Of a DNA stretch of 64,000 nucleotides, positions 9,655 through 21,262 are shown in pieces. Each line of letters begins with the position of its first letter. The stretch's first letter is position 1. The position numbers were made by a program, and so were the translations under genes. Origin of the DNA: Seminavis robusta (taxonomy: Eukaryota; Bacillariophyta; Bacillariophyceae; Naviculales; Naviculaceae); NCBI GenBank assembly GCA_903772945.1, contig CAICTM010000068.1, forward strand, positions 62,001-126,000, written 5' to 3'. A model generated the notes under the pieces. The model had not been told where the DNA came from. It ran no database searches and saw nothing but the letters and a program-made list of their open reading frames with translations.

Positions 9655-12156
9655 ATGGCATCTACGAATCCCTCTGATCAGCCATTGGCCTCTGAAGAAA
9701 AGCAAGCAGATTTGTTGGACATGAACGAGGGCGAGACCACTACTGCTACCCCTGATGAAGTGGATCCTGATCTGCTGGATCCCGAGACGGCTCGCACGGA
9801 TACCGCCGCCGACGAAGTGGATCCGGATCTATTGGACCCGGAACTTGCCAAGGACGATGTGAATGCAGCAGATCCCGACCTTTTGGATCCGAATGATGCC
9901 GATGAGGCGGATCCGGATCTCTTGGATCCCAACAACAGTACTACGGCTCCTGATCTCCTGGATCCAGAGGCTGCTCGAACGGACCCACAAGAAGGTGTTC
10001 CCGTGGCGCCTGGCGAAGGAGATTTCGTCGATGATCCCGACGATGACGACGAAGAAGCAGCCAAGGCACAGGCACGTGGCATGGCCACTCCTCCCACGGA
10101 CGATGAGGATGATATCGAAGACTTTAGTACTCCCTTTGAAGACGAGGGAGGGTTCGATGACAAACCCGACGATGACAGTGTGGAGCTCTTTGACGATGAA
10201 CTCGTGGGCGATGACGACGATGAAGCCGCCCCACTAGCCGATAACAAGGACGGCAAGAAGAAAAAGAAACGACGCATCTTTACCAAGTTCAAGAAAAAGC
10301 CCAAGGAAGAGAAGGAACCCTCCAAGGCAGAAAAGCGTCGTCGCCGACGAGCCATTTGTTTGCTCATCTGCTGCTGTTGCCTCATCTTGTTGCTCATCCT
10401 TCTATTGATCTTTTTGGTCTTCAAGAAGGATACCACGGACGATACGGTCGATGATGATGGATACGTCGACGATGGATTCGTCGATGACTTTTTCGGATTT
10501 GGCGACGGATTGGTCCCTGACAATGTTCAGACCACACCATTTGATCCCTACGTCAAGGGAGACTGTGATTTCTCCGACAACTTTCAACCCCATGCCATTT
10601 CCCAGTGCGAATGCTATGGCAAGATTACGGTGGTGGCCGATGACATTCGCGAGCTCTACACCCTCCTCAAGACCCGGCTCATGCCCGAACTCTACTCCAC
10701 TTCCGAGGACGGCGAGGGCTGGACCGAACCCATTACCAGCTGCGATCCCCGTAACCAGGCCCTCTTGTGGTTATCCAGTGGAGATACCCGTCGGTCGGGT
10801 GATCTGGTTCAAAGGTTCTTGACGTCCACTGCGTTCATTTCCATGAACGGAACCAAGTGGGATTATAAGAATCTATGGTTGTCGGATCAAAACGAGTGTC
10901 TCTGGCTTGGATTGCAATGTAACAAACGGTTCCAGATCCATTCTCTGGCTTTGGATACCATCAATATTTTCGGAACAGTACGTTGATTTAGAAAGACAGA
11001 AAGAAAGATGTACAACTTCGATCTGCATTGAAGACTCGTTGTCGTCGACGACGATCTCACTTACCTCTTTGGCTTTCTCCCTTATACTAGGTTCCCTCCG
11101 AAATCCGTCTCTTCCGTGGCCTCACGACCTTGTCCATTACTCGTTCCCACATCACCGGGCAAATTCCAACCTATATCTTTAGCATCCCGAACTTGAGAGA
11201 TTTGCGATTCTATGCCAACCAAATGACGGGGAGTATCCCCTCCGAAGTCGGTCTTGCCACGGCCTTGGAAGTCCTCAAGCTGGAGAACAATTGGATGTAT
11301 GGAACACTCGTGTCAGAGTTAGGTTTGCTTACCAACCTTCGATCATTATCCCTTGGTTTCAATCAGTTCATTCGACACTTGCCGACTGAACTGGGAATGT
11401 GGACCAAGCTTACTTCACTCGTCCTGGAGGACAATCGCATTTCGGGAACATTCCCAACTCAGATGGGACAGTGGACGGCCCTCGAAAAGTTGCTCATGAC
11501 AGAAAATCTCATGACGGGAGGTCTGCCAACGGAGATTGGTTTCATGACGAGCATGAGGGACGTTCGTTTGGCGGATATCGGAATGCACGGACCCATTCCA
11601 TCGGAAATCGGCCTGTTGACGGACCTGAATCGTTTGGATCTCGGAGAGCAGCACTTTTCAGGAACCATCCCCACCGAGACGGGACAGCTCTCCAATATGT
11701 ACTTTTTGGCGCTTTTGAAGAACGACCTGACAGGGCCAATCCCCACGGAGTTTGGCAAGCTCACCAACATGACTCGTCTGGACATGCAGGAGTTGCACTT
11801 GGAAGGAACTCTGCCCTCGGAAATCGGTGAAATGAGTCTGCTCAGTAAGTTGCACCGTTGGCTTTGCGAGATCCCGTTTCCGCTCGTTCCTAGCTAGAAC
11901 AAAATACTTACAATCCGTCTGTCTTCATCTTCTTTCGTCTGCAGAGGATTTTGCCCTCGACGAAAACGATATTATCAGTACTATACCTCCTGAAGTGTGT
12001 GAGCTGAGAGAAAAGAAATTGGCAAAGTTGATTGTTGACTGTCCAACCAAGAATGGGCGAGGTGTTGGTAACTGGACTGACCATACCGAAAATGGCCTTG
12101 ACGATTTGCTTGCAGTGGAAGGCAACTGTTTTACCATCTGTAGAAAAGGCGCCTAG
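9655..12156 (+). CDS. LRR-1: type II TM leucine-rich repeat protein with DPDLLDP repeats
   Basis: Three exons (9655-10977, 11091-11844, 11945-12156; GTACGT and GTAAGT donors) give 762 aa in a consistent frame. Residues 1-230 are acidic and carry six copies of a DPDLLDP or PDLLDP motif, then a basic KKKKRR...KRRRRR stretch. Residues about 233-256 are one strong TM helix (Cys/Leu-rich). By the positive-inside rule the acidic tail is cytoplasmic and the C-terminus outside. Outside lie the family cysteine module (GDCDF...SQCECYGKIT...ITSCDPRNQALLWLS), the N-cap WDYKNLWLSDQNECLWLGLQC, and about nine LRRs of the LxxLxLxxNxxxGxIPxE type. The C-terminal cap differs from the paralogs: DCPTKNGRG is kept, but the later CCxxC group is replaced. 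It is the only member with all LRRs after the N-cap in a single 754-nt exon. The function (adhesion or receptor) is inferred from architecture. Confidence 0.88.
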
Positions 12157-12386
12157 CAGGCATCTTCAACTCCCTTTTCGGGGAACCAAATTTCTAATAA
12201 AAAGGGAAAGCAACTTAGAGAAAACTCTACAAAGAAGTAAAGTGCCGAGGCATTGATAGTTAACCATACATATTTTTATTGACAAGCACGAGAAAAGACT
12301 GTTATGAAAAGTATGTTCGTGTGAATTACCGGTCACACCAAAAACCCAGGAAATACAAATTGCTGCTGCACTCTCCCCGTGGCTGT

Positions 12387-14880
12387 TCACTTGCCAAAAA
12401 AGTTTTCGTCGAAGTTTTCTGCTGCTTGCACGGCAACTTCTCCTCCTGGTGGCTCCAGCCCGGTCAGTTCCGGTGAGGCCGAGGTCGAGGCCGCCCAGGT
12501 ACTGTTCATGGTTCCATCAATCGTTCCGTTCAGGGTTCCTCCCAGAGTCCCTGCTGCAGTTCCATCAGCCGAAGGCGCGGCAGTGGCAGGCGGTAGTGTT
12601 GCAGGAACGGGAGGAAGTGTCACGGGTGTGGTGGGAGCTTCTGTTGGCGCAACGCATACGCAACCGCATCCACACAAGCCGCCAGGAATGCCACAAGTAA
12701 AAGCAAGGTCTGCGATGTTACAGAGCGGCGCTGGGATGAGCCCTGTCAGTCTTGTGTTTTCCAAGTGCAGCTGCAAAGAACGAACACACGGTTCAGTTGT
12801 GACAAGAAAAGCGATTTACAATGCACAGGCGCGACACAAACATACGTACCACCTCCAAGCTGCTGAGAGAGGCAAATTCCAGTGGAATGCTCCCTGTGAA
12901 AGCTACGTTAGACAGATACAGTTCTTGCAAAGCTGTCAGTTCCCCAAAGGCTCCAGGTAGAGATCCCCTCATAGGATTCATTCGGAGATCCAAGGACTCC
13001 AAACTAGACATGAGCCCAACGACCTCTGGAATGGTTCCAGTGAATTGATTTTCACTCAATCCCAGAACTGTCATTGCTGTTGAAAGTCCCATTTGGAGTG
13101 GAAGGCTTCCTGTGAGCTGATTTTCTGCCAGTTCCATAAAAGTGAGATTCAAAGTCCAAAGACCCAAGGGAACTGATCCGGTGAGCAAATTGTCATCCAG
13201 CTTGAGAGTCTTCAAGTTGGTCAACAGCCTGTGATTGTTAAAAGTGGGTGAGTGATGGAGACGTTGTTTGCCAGCTTTCAGCACAACTTGCAATTATTAA
13301 TATCAAGAAGCAAACACTTACAACAGCTCAGTAGGAATTGTTCCTAGTAGTTCATTATCTTCAAACTCAATATCAATGAGTGTCCTGACATTTCCAATCT
13401 CTGAGGGAATGGGCCCATAAAAGTAGTTGTCTTGGATGTAGATGTATGCCAGACTGGTGGAAAATCCAATCTGAGGGATGGTCCAATCAATAGAAACAAC
13501 ACAGCCCGTTAGTATGGGACAAGCAATCACCAGCATGATTGCTGGAGAGAGTGATTTTGTACTCACCTGGGTCGGAATGGTGTCTCGAAAGTAGTTGAAC
13601 TCGAGATTGAACTCTTCCAGATTGGGAAGAAGCCAGATTGATGTTGGGACAGTCCCATTCAACTCAAAGTTGAAGTAAACATCAAAGACTTCCAAGAAGG
13701 TCAGGTTGCCCATATGAGGCGGCAGGGTGCCCCAAAGCTGGTTTTCAGACACTGTAGAATTGCTGAATGAGATAGTGCAAAAGATGATCAAAAGCTGTAT
13801 TCAAAATTCTTTTTCTCTCTTACCATCAAACTCCTCTAGATTGACCAGTTGGCCGAGCTGGGTTGGAATAGTTCCAGTGAAGGCATTCTCCTTGATCAAA
13901 ATTTCTTCCAGAGTCAGCATTGATCCCATCTCAGAAGGGATGGGGCCCACCTGTTGGCAACTTCATGTGAGCACACATGATAGATTAAGAGGCAGCCAAA
14001 ATCTTTTGGTACACTTACCATTAGGTTCTCTTCCACATTGATGTCATTCAATGTGTACAGTTGGGCAATTTCTAGGAGGTACCCAAGGAAGAAGCAATCT
14101 TTAGGACGGTGGAGCGCCTCCGCATATACCAAAGCTCTTCTTTCACTTACCAGTAGGGATGGTTCCCCGGATAAAGTTGTCTTCAATATCCAGCTTTTGC
14201 AAGCTCTCCAACATGGAAATTTCACTCATTAGGATTCCTCCCAAGTTGTTCCCTTGTAGCTCCAATTCTACAATGGTTTTGCCAAGACAGGAGTCCTCTT
14301 CAGCTTGGTTGTACCACTGGCACTCATGGACGGTTTCATTCAACCAGTTTTTTCGAAGGAACCAGTTTTTACCTCCCGTGGCGTAGTGGAATGCTGCCAT
14401 GGCTAGCAATTGCTGTCGAACATTGTTCGAGAGTGTGGTACTATTGGGGTAGGATGCCAACCAAGTTTCCGCCGATTGCATGTGGTTGGATGTGGCTGTT
14501 TGCAAGCCACGGACGGAGTGTTTGGGAGCCGGGGGGCCGTAGAGCGATTTGGGAGGGATGTGCAGCAGATCGGCATTTTGCTGTTCCAACAGATTGCGTC
14601 TTTCGAGGCGGTCTTTTTGGCGGCGTTCAGCATCCTGTTTCTTCAATTCACGGAGCTCGTGCAATCTCTGGCGTTTTTCGTCGCGTTCTAGCTCACGACG
14701 TTTGTCTCGGCTGATATGCTTGTTTTTGAATTCCTTGTTTATGGATGATGGTACCGCTCGACCATGGATTTGGCGACGTAGGTAGGCATCTGGGATATTG
14801 ACAGCATTGGTGGCATGGCTGGTCGATCCAATAATGCCCAACCAGTTCAAGGCGAGCAAAACGACCGGGAAAGCTCTCAT
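12387..14880 (-). CDS. LRR-2: secreted leucine-rich repeat protein (seven exons)
   Basis: Exons 14880-14151, 14071-14019, 13950-13824, 13751-13567, 13470-13322, 13228-12850 and 12770-12387 join in phase to 668 aa. I start at MRAFPVVLLALNWLG because it gives a signal peptide; the frame upstream is open but poor. After a charged, coiled-coil-prone region (KRRELERDEKRQRLHELRE) comes the N-cap (TGGKNWFLRKNWL...CQWYNQ) and about twelve LRRs with LTGxIPxxLGxL signatures. The C-terminus switches to CGCGCVCV and then a Thr/Pro/Ala/Ser-rich mucin-like tail with no TM helix, so the product is probably secreted or wall-bound. It lacks the TM module of its neighbours and is cut by more introns, so it is a separate subfamily. 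It converges on LRR-1, with 230 bp between the stops. Confidence 0.87.
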
Positions 14881-15575
14881 GGTCACTTTCTTTTTTCTTT
14901 TTTGCAATGAAGGAATGAATGCAATGCAGCAACCGTCAATTTTGATAAGTGGATCGACAATCCCCCTTGGTACTTTTGAGGCAAGACAAAAACTGAAAAA
15001 GAAAGCAATAGACAACACTGATTAGTGAGCATCTCACGTAATGGCGACATCGGCCAATATTACATTGGCAGCAGCACGTGGATTGCCTGGATTGCTCATT
15101 CGTACGGATCGCAACAAGGGAAATTGGTGTCCTGGATCCCCAATCGGCACCGTGCTCACATCTTTCGCAATAATAATAATATTTTAATTAAAATGAAAAG
15201 CGCGGCCAGAGGCAAAATCTACAGGACCTAGGTATTTTTGGCAAAAGAAAATTTTAAAAAGCCATTTTCTCTAAGTATCCTAAAGAATTTTTCTACTTTT
15301 GGCTATCTCTTCGTTACTTAGCTGTCTTCCGAATCTCAAATCAGCGAAAGATGTGAGAACAAGCCATCAACTTCACTATTCTATTCAAGGGGTGTATCTT
15401 TTTCGATTGGATAGCATCATCCTCTCGCCTCGCCTCACCTCCAGCTCACCTCAACCAACACCCACATACAACTTAACTTTTTTTTAAAAAACTTTTCGAT
15501 AGAAAATATCATCCTGCTCAACAACAGAGCGATCATCAGGGATAAATATCTTGATACCGTTGCGAACGGAGGTTT
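14881..15575. other. Divergent intergenic region between LRR-2 and LRR-3
   Basis: Head-to-head spacer of about 700 bp that must hold both promoters. An AT-rich patch at 15170-15260 and pyrimidine-rich sequence at 15420-15490 precede LRR-3. No specific motif can be named. Confidence 0.4.
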
Positions 15576-18500
15576 ATGAACCATCCCAGTTCCGTATCGT
15601 CATTTGTTTCTACCAAAAAAGAAGCAATGGCAAGGTTCCCCCCTTCCAGACTCCCAGCAAAGGCACCGGGAGCATCAGGTGCACCCACAGCGCCTTCCAG
15701 AACTGTTGATTCATCAGAATCTGGAGATGATCGATCTACCCAAGGAGGCGCTCAAGCAGACAGCAGCAATGCTAGTAACACCCCTGCTCCTACCCAGCGA
15801 CCATCGTTGCGAGATATTTATCAACCCGGGAGTCAGCAGTCCGTTGCCTCCTCTTCCCAAGGATCGACCCGAAAGGTTGGAAAACTCGCACCTCCAGCAT
15901 GGATGAAAGACGCATCCGCTCGTAGCATCCAGAGTGGCGAAGGATCTTTTAGGCAATCGTCCTCTAGAAGATGGGGCCAGCCTCCACCTGGATCGGGATC
16001 TGGTTCAGGTTCCGATTCCGAGAAGGAAAATGACAAGGCAGATTCGAAAAAGCCCATTCCTAGTCTCCTTTCAGCACGATCGGTAGACAGCGAAAGTAGT
16101 GGCGACAAAAAGCCTGCAGCAACGCCAGCACCAGCACCTACACCAGCACCAGAACCAATATCTGCTCCGGTTCCTGCCCCGGTTCCAGCTCCGGTTCCTG
16201 ATCCAGTTGCCGCCCCTGTTCCTGCCCCGGTTGCCGCCCCGGTTCCTGCTCCTGCCCCGGTTGCCGCCCCGGCTCCTGCTGCAGCTGACGCTCAGGCTGC
16301 CCAACCACCAAAACCTGCAATCTCTTTGGATTCCATTCGTAGATCGTCAGAAAACCTAAAGGAGTCCAAGTCAACGCCTCCGTGGATGAAAAAGAAGGAC
16401 GAAGGCGGAGAAAAGAAGACGCCTCCGTGGATGAAAAACCTCAAGTCTAGATCCAAGAGCCCCCCTCGTAATCCAGTGGAAGAAGACAAGAAACCGGCAG
16501 CTGCTCCCGCACCTGCTCCAGTTCCTGCCCCCGTCCCCGTCGCTGCCCCAGCACCTACACCAGCACCAGAATCGTCTTCTGATGAACCAGAAAAACCCAA
16601 AGATGAGCTCCCCAAAGCAGGATCTGTGCACAAACTAGGTGGGTGGTTAAGTCAAAATTTAAAGCCTCCAGGGGGAAAGCCTGGTCCAAAACCTGCCCCG
16701 TCTGAAGCTGGCAATGCTGCAGACGGTCCCAAAAAGGAACTAACAAAGCCGTCGAGTGGATCCGTCAAGCAGCTAGGAGGAATACTCTCCCAACACTTTG
16801 AAAAGCATGAAGCTAAAAAGGCAGCAGCAGAGACTGCCGCCAAAGATGAAGCATCATCAAGAAGCTCGGACAAGACACCCAAAATTGTCAACCAGGCGCC
16901 AGAGGGGGCACAACAACAAGAGCAAGAAGAAGAGGTCTTGGAAGAAGAAGTCTATGAAGAAGAAGAAGTGGTCGAGGAAGAAGTAGTTGAAGAGGAGGTA
17001 GTGGAAAACTTGTCCCAGGTAGATGAAGAAACCTATGAAGATGGTTCCTTGATTGAAGAGTACGAAGAAGAAGAGGAGGTGACAGAAGAGGAAATTGTTG
17101 AAGAAGAGTACATTGAGGAAGTCACAGAATCTGATGGCAGTCCTTCAGCTCCTGTCCCTGCCCCTGCACCGGCTCCGGTCCCAATGCCAATGCAAGCTCC
17201 AGCTCCCGCACCAATGCCGATGCAAGCCCCGGCCCCAATGCAAACTCCAGCTCCGGCCCCAGCACCAATGCCAATGCAAACTCCAGCTCCGGCCCCAGCC
17301 CCTATCCCAGTTCAGACTTCAGCGGCTGTTGCTCCAGTGCCTGCTCCTGCTAAAGCACCATCTCGTGGTCTCAACTCATTCCTTGCACCAGCTCCTGCCC
17401 CAGTTCCTAAGCCTGGATCTTTTACGAATCGAAATAAGCCCAGCAGGGCAAGCACGGTATCCAAAGGGTCATACGATGACCCAAACTCATTGGATAAGCT
17501 TAGAGGCTGGCTTACCAGTTTTGAGAGTGGTGAAGTCTCGAGGGTTACTCCTAAGAAACCTGATCGGCCCTTTCCTTTCGAGGTCTATGACCTGTCAAAA
17601 GAGGTGGCGCGGGAAGAAACACCGGAACCTGAGCCCGAGCCTGTACTACCACAGCCTGCCAACAACGGGACACTTAGTGCTCAGGAGCAAAGCTCAAGAG
17701 CATCCATGGCACCAACCCCAGTCATAGATAACTCGCAGGCAGCCCGGGCAGCCACATCGCAAGTCTCTTCCGTTGATGACGCCGATGAGTTTTTTGAAGA
17801 GGAAGTCATATCAGATCAGCAGCACGTGGCTGAGAGCCAACCATCCGCTGAAGGACCGACTCCAATTGAGCCGGTTGCTCCAGTTGCAGTCTCAGCAGCT
17901 CAACCGACGATGGTTGAGGAGGCCCAAGTCGCTGCGCCTGCCCCTGTCCCTGTTCCTGCGCCTATTTATCAAGAAGTGGAACCACAGGTGCAGAGTGCTG
18001 CAATGTATGAGGAACCGGTTGATGATGGAACTACACCTGAGCCTCAGGTTCTGCAGACTTTGGCTTTGACCCAGACAGGACCGGATACTCAACCCCAAGA
18101 GATCGCCACATACGACGAATCAGAGGTAGTTGAGGAAACTATCGGAGACACGGAGGAAGAACTAGTTGAGAGCGTTGAAGAGATGGAGGAGATCGTTGAT
18201 GATGGTAACCACGTACATTCTATGACGCCGACAATGATGTATCCAGAAGATGAAGTAGACGTTGAAGTTGTAGAAGAAGAAATCATCGAATCCCAAACGG
18301 TTCAGAGCGTAGCTACTGACAGTGCCGCCATTGTTGCCATGAAACAGCCGATGCAAGAACCAACGGGTGACATTGAGACTGGTCAACCGCCAGTGGAGGA
18401 GGAGGAGGAAGAAGACGCCCACCGTTCGGACAAAATGAAGGATCCGGTGGAAGAAGAACAACGAAAGAAGGACGCTGTGTTCACATACGGTTGCACTTTT

Positions 18501-20252
18501 GCATTGTGCGTGATTCTATTGCTATGTATCCTTGCGGTACTAATCTGGGGATCGGAAACCATTCCGAATCCTTTTAACGGCGACACAGATGAAAACAAGG
18601 ACCAAGTACCGGATCAGTTTGTGGGCGACCTCCCAACGACTCCACTTGATCCCTACGAGCCAGGACCCAATGAGTGCGATTTCACTGGCCAAACACAGCC
18701 CCACGTCATTTCTCAATGCAGCTGCAATGGGGAGGTGATCACACTATCTGATGATGCAATGGTCAAGTACGACGCGCTGGTGACCGATTTCGTGCCCACT
18801 GTCTTTTCCAATTGGACAGAAACTCCGGAATCATGTGAGCCTGCAAACCAGGCACTAGTCTGGCTCTCCACTAGCAGTGCAAGCAATGAAACTGATCTGC
18901 TTCAGCGATATCTGCTCTCGTTTTTATTTTTCTCCACCACTGGCCCTCAATGGGATACACGGACTAACTGGCTTGAAGATGTGGATGTTTGTGAATGGTA
19001 TGGATTGTTTTGCGGAGATGGCGCAATGCTCAAGTCAATCGAGCTTGACAGCAATAGCCTTTTGGGACAGGTGAGCAACGCAAAGCAATGTACATGAAAA
19101 GAAAAGAATGATGCAAGCTCATGTTTATCTTATCCTCTTGTTCGACAAAGGTTCCTGGAGAAATCAGCATGATGACTGGTCTTGAAACTCTCGTGTTCAG
19201 CGATAACTTTCTCAGCGGAACTCTGCCAAATGAGTTCTTCACAGTCCCTGGTTTGAAACTGGCAAGCTTCTCATCGAACAGGCTGTATGGGTCTCTGCCT
19301 CCAGAATTGAACCAGGCTACGAGCTTGGAGGTGCTGGAAATGAACGGCAACCAACTTGATGGAACAATTGCGTCAGAGATTGGTTCAGCAACACTTTTGC
19401 GAGAATTGAACCTTGCAGACAACATCTTTGTCGGTGAGCTGCCTTCCGAATTCTTTGGTTTGACCAACTTAGTAACTCTGAAGCTGGAAGGGAACAGGGG
19501 CCTGGAAGGTCGCATCCCGTCAGAGTTTGGGACCTTCACTGATCTGCGTCAGCTCTCTGTTTCAAGTACCAACATGCGTGCTAGAATCCCCAGCGAGTAT
19601 CGATTTCTAACCAACCTTGAAGACCTTCAAATTGCGAACACTCAGGTTGGCGGTGCACTGCCGCCATCGTTGGGTGAATTGACTCAACTCACACACCTTG
19701 ATCTGAGCGGCAGCAGGTTCCGGCAAGAACTCCCAATCGAGATTGGTGACTTCATGGAACTGAGTAAGTTTGTCACGCCGAATTGAATCTGCTGCTATCT
19801 TCAGCGTCCTGCGAACCTCACCTTTCCTCTCCTCATCTCCGACCAGGGTACTTGGCTTTAAACGACAACGATTTCGAAGGCACTGTGCCGCCTCAGGTGG
19901 GCAATCTCACTCAAGTGCACACGCTCCTTTTGGATGGAAACCTGTTCTCTGGAGAAATCCCTCTAGAACTAAGTTTCATGACCCGGCTAGGTGAGTTCTG
20001 CATATGCCACAACGTCTGTGGCATCCGCGAGAGAGATCCTTGTTCTAACTTTCTACATTTCGGATTCTACCACTAGAAACGTTGACTTTGGAAGACAATT
20101 TTCTGACTGGAAGAGCCCCCAGGGATCTCTGCGAGCTGCGTGAGCTAGAACTTGAGACCTTCACGACGGATTGTCCTTCGAGGACTAATGGTGTCGTTTG
20201 TGGCATTCCAACCTGCTGTTCAAGCTGTCGTATCATACCATTTGACGAGTAA
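15576..20252 (+). CDS. LRR-3: type II TM leucine-rich repeat protein with PAPAP tail
   Basis: Exons 15576-19070, 19151-19763, 19847-19990 and 20077-20252 give 1475 aa; the ATG at 15627 is an alternative start. The very long cytoplasmic tail (1-965) has Pro/Ala repeats (PAPVPAPVP), acidic EEVVEEEVVEE blocks, PPWMKK and PAWMK motifs, and LGGWLSQNL, LGGILSQH and LRGWLTS motifs. The TM helix is at about 969-993 (YGCTFALCVILLLCILAVL). The ectodomain begins TTPLDPYEPG and shows ECDFTGQTQPHVISQCSCNG, ESCEPANQALVWLS, LLQRYLLSFLFFS and the LRR N-cap WDTRTNWLEDVDVCEWYGLFC. The 613-nt exon encodes most LRRs and the 144-nt exon exactly two. The last exon encodes a Cys cap, TDCPSRTNGVVCGIPTCCSSC. I read this as a cell-surface recognition or adhesion protein; the ligand is unknown. 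Confidence 0.9.
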
Positions 20253-21262
20253 TGCGGGTCCTCTTGCCTCCACCTTCTCTCCTTCCGACCTCGAGGCAGG
20301 CATACTCAAACCCGCGTGGACTCCTTATGTATATCATTTCAACCACTATTCATAACTACTGCATAACTTGTTCCCACTGGTATTATCGTATCCTAATCCC
20401 CTTGCTACCGGTATCCACAGTGTAAGGTGGTATGCCTGGTTCTCTGCTCTGTTCATGTTGTCAGTATTGGCACTACGGTAGTATGTTCATCCTGGGCCGC
20501 GATTGAATGATTCATTCATTCTTCTAGTATCGTGGCGGACAATAAAGCCTACCGTAGTAGTAGAGAGATGCTTAGTTCAGTAAGAAACGACCCGCAGCTG
20601 CACGAAGAAAGCAACACACGTCCATCGCCGGCAACATCCTTGACCTTCTATAGCTAGCAGGACTTTCGATTGGCAACAGGCAGATTGCGTCTACCAAGAC
20701 TATACTTTTTACTTCCTTTCTTCTCACGAAGAGGAACAGAGAAGAATGCCGGAAACTACCCCGTGCATCCTCCTGACCCTGACGTCCCTCTTCGGCGGAT
20801 CACAACATGGCAAGGTGCTGCCACAATCTTGGAGTTGCAGAGCACTTCCGACTTCCGATCAGGAATGACACATTCGTCCTGATGGGGCCGCTGAATTTTG
20901 TGGCGCTCTGAAGCCACTTCCTGGTCGACAACGCGGTGGCCGAAATCGTTGCTGGCATCTTGGTACATTATTTAGTGCCGAGTTGGCTTGCTCGAGCAGG
21001 GTACTGAAAGTGCTACAGTGACAAAGATCTTTTTTCGGCCTTGACCGCCTCACAAAATTGCTCCAAATCGACTTTATGGGCGAGGGCATGACTTTAGTTG
21101 GCACAGATCTTGGCCGAAGGACTTTGTCGAAGCGCCGACTATTCACTCTGCCGTCCTCTTGCCCTTGTTATGTTGTTTTTTGACTACTAGGGTGGACTAG
21201 CAAAAGCAGAAAACACAGCGAGAAGTCAAATCTCAAAAGAGTTCAAAACCCAAACAGGGACA
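20253..21262. other. Intergenic, LRR-3 to LRR-4
   Basis: About 1 kb with a TACCGGTA palindrome at 20406 and no frame with coding character. The LRR-4 promoter should lie near 21.1-21.26 kb. Confidence 0.4.
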
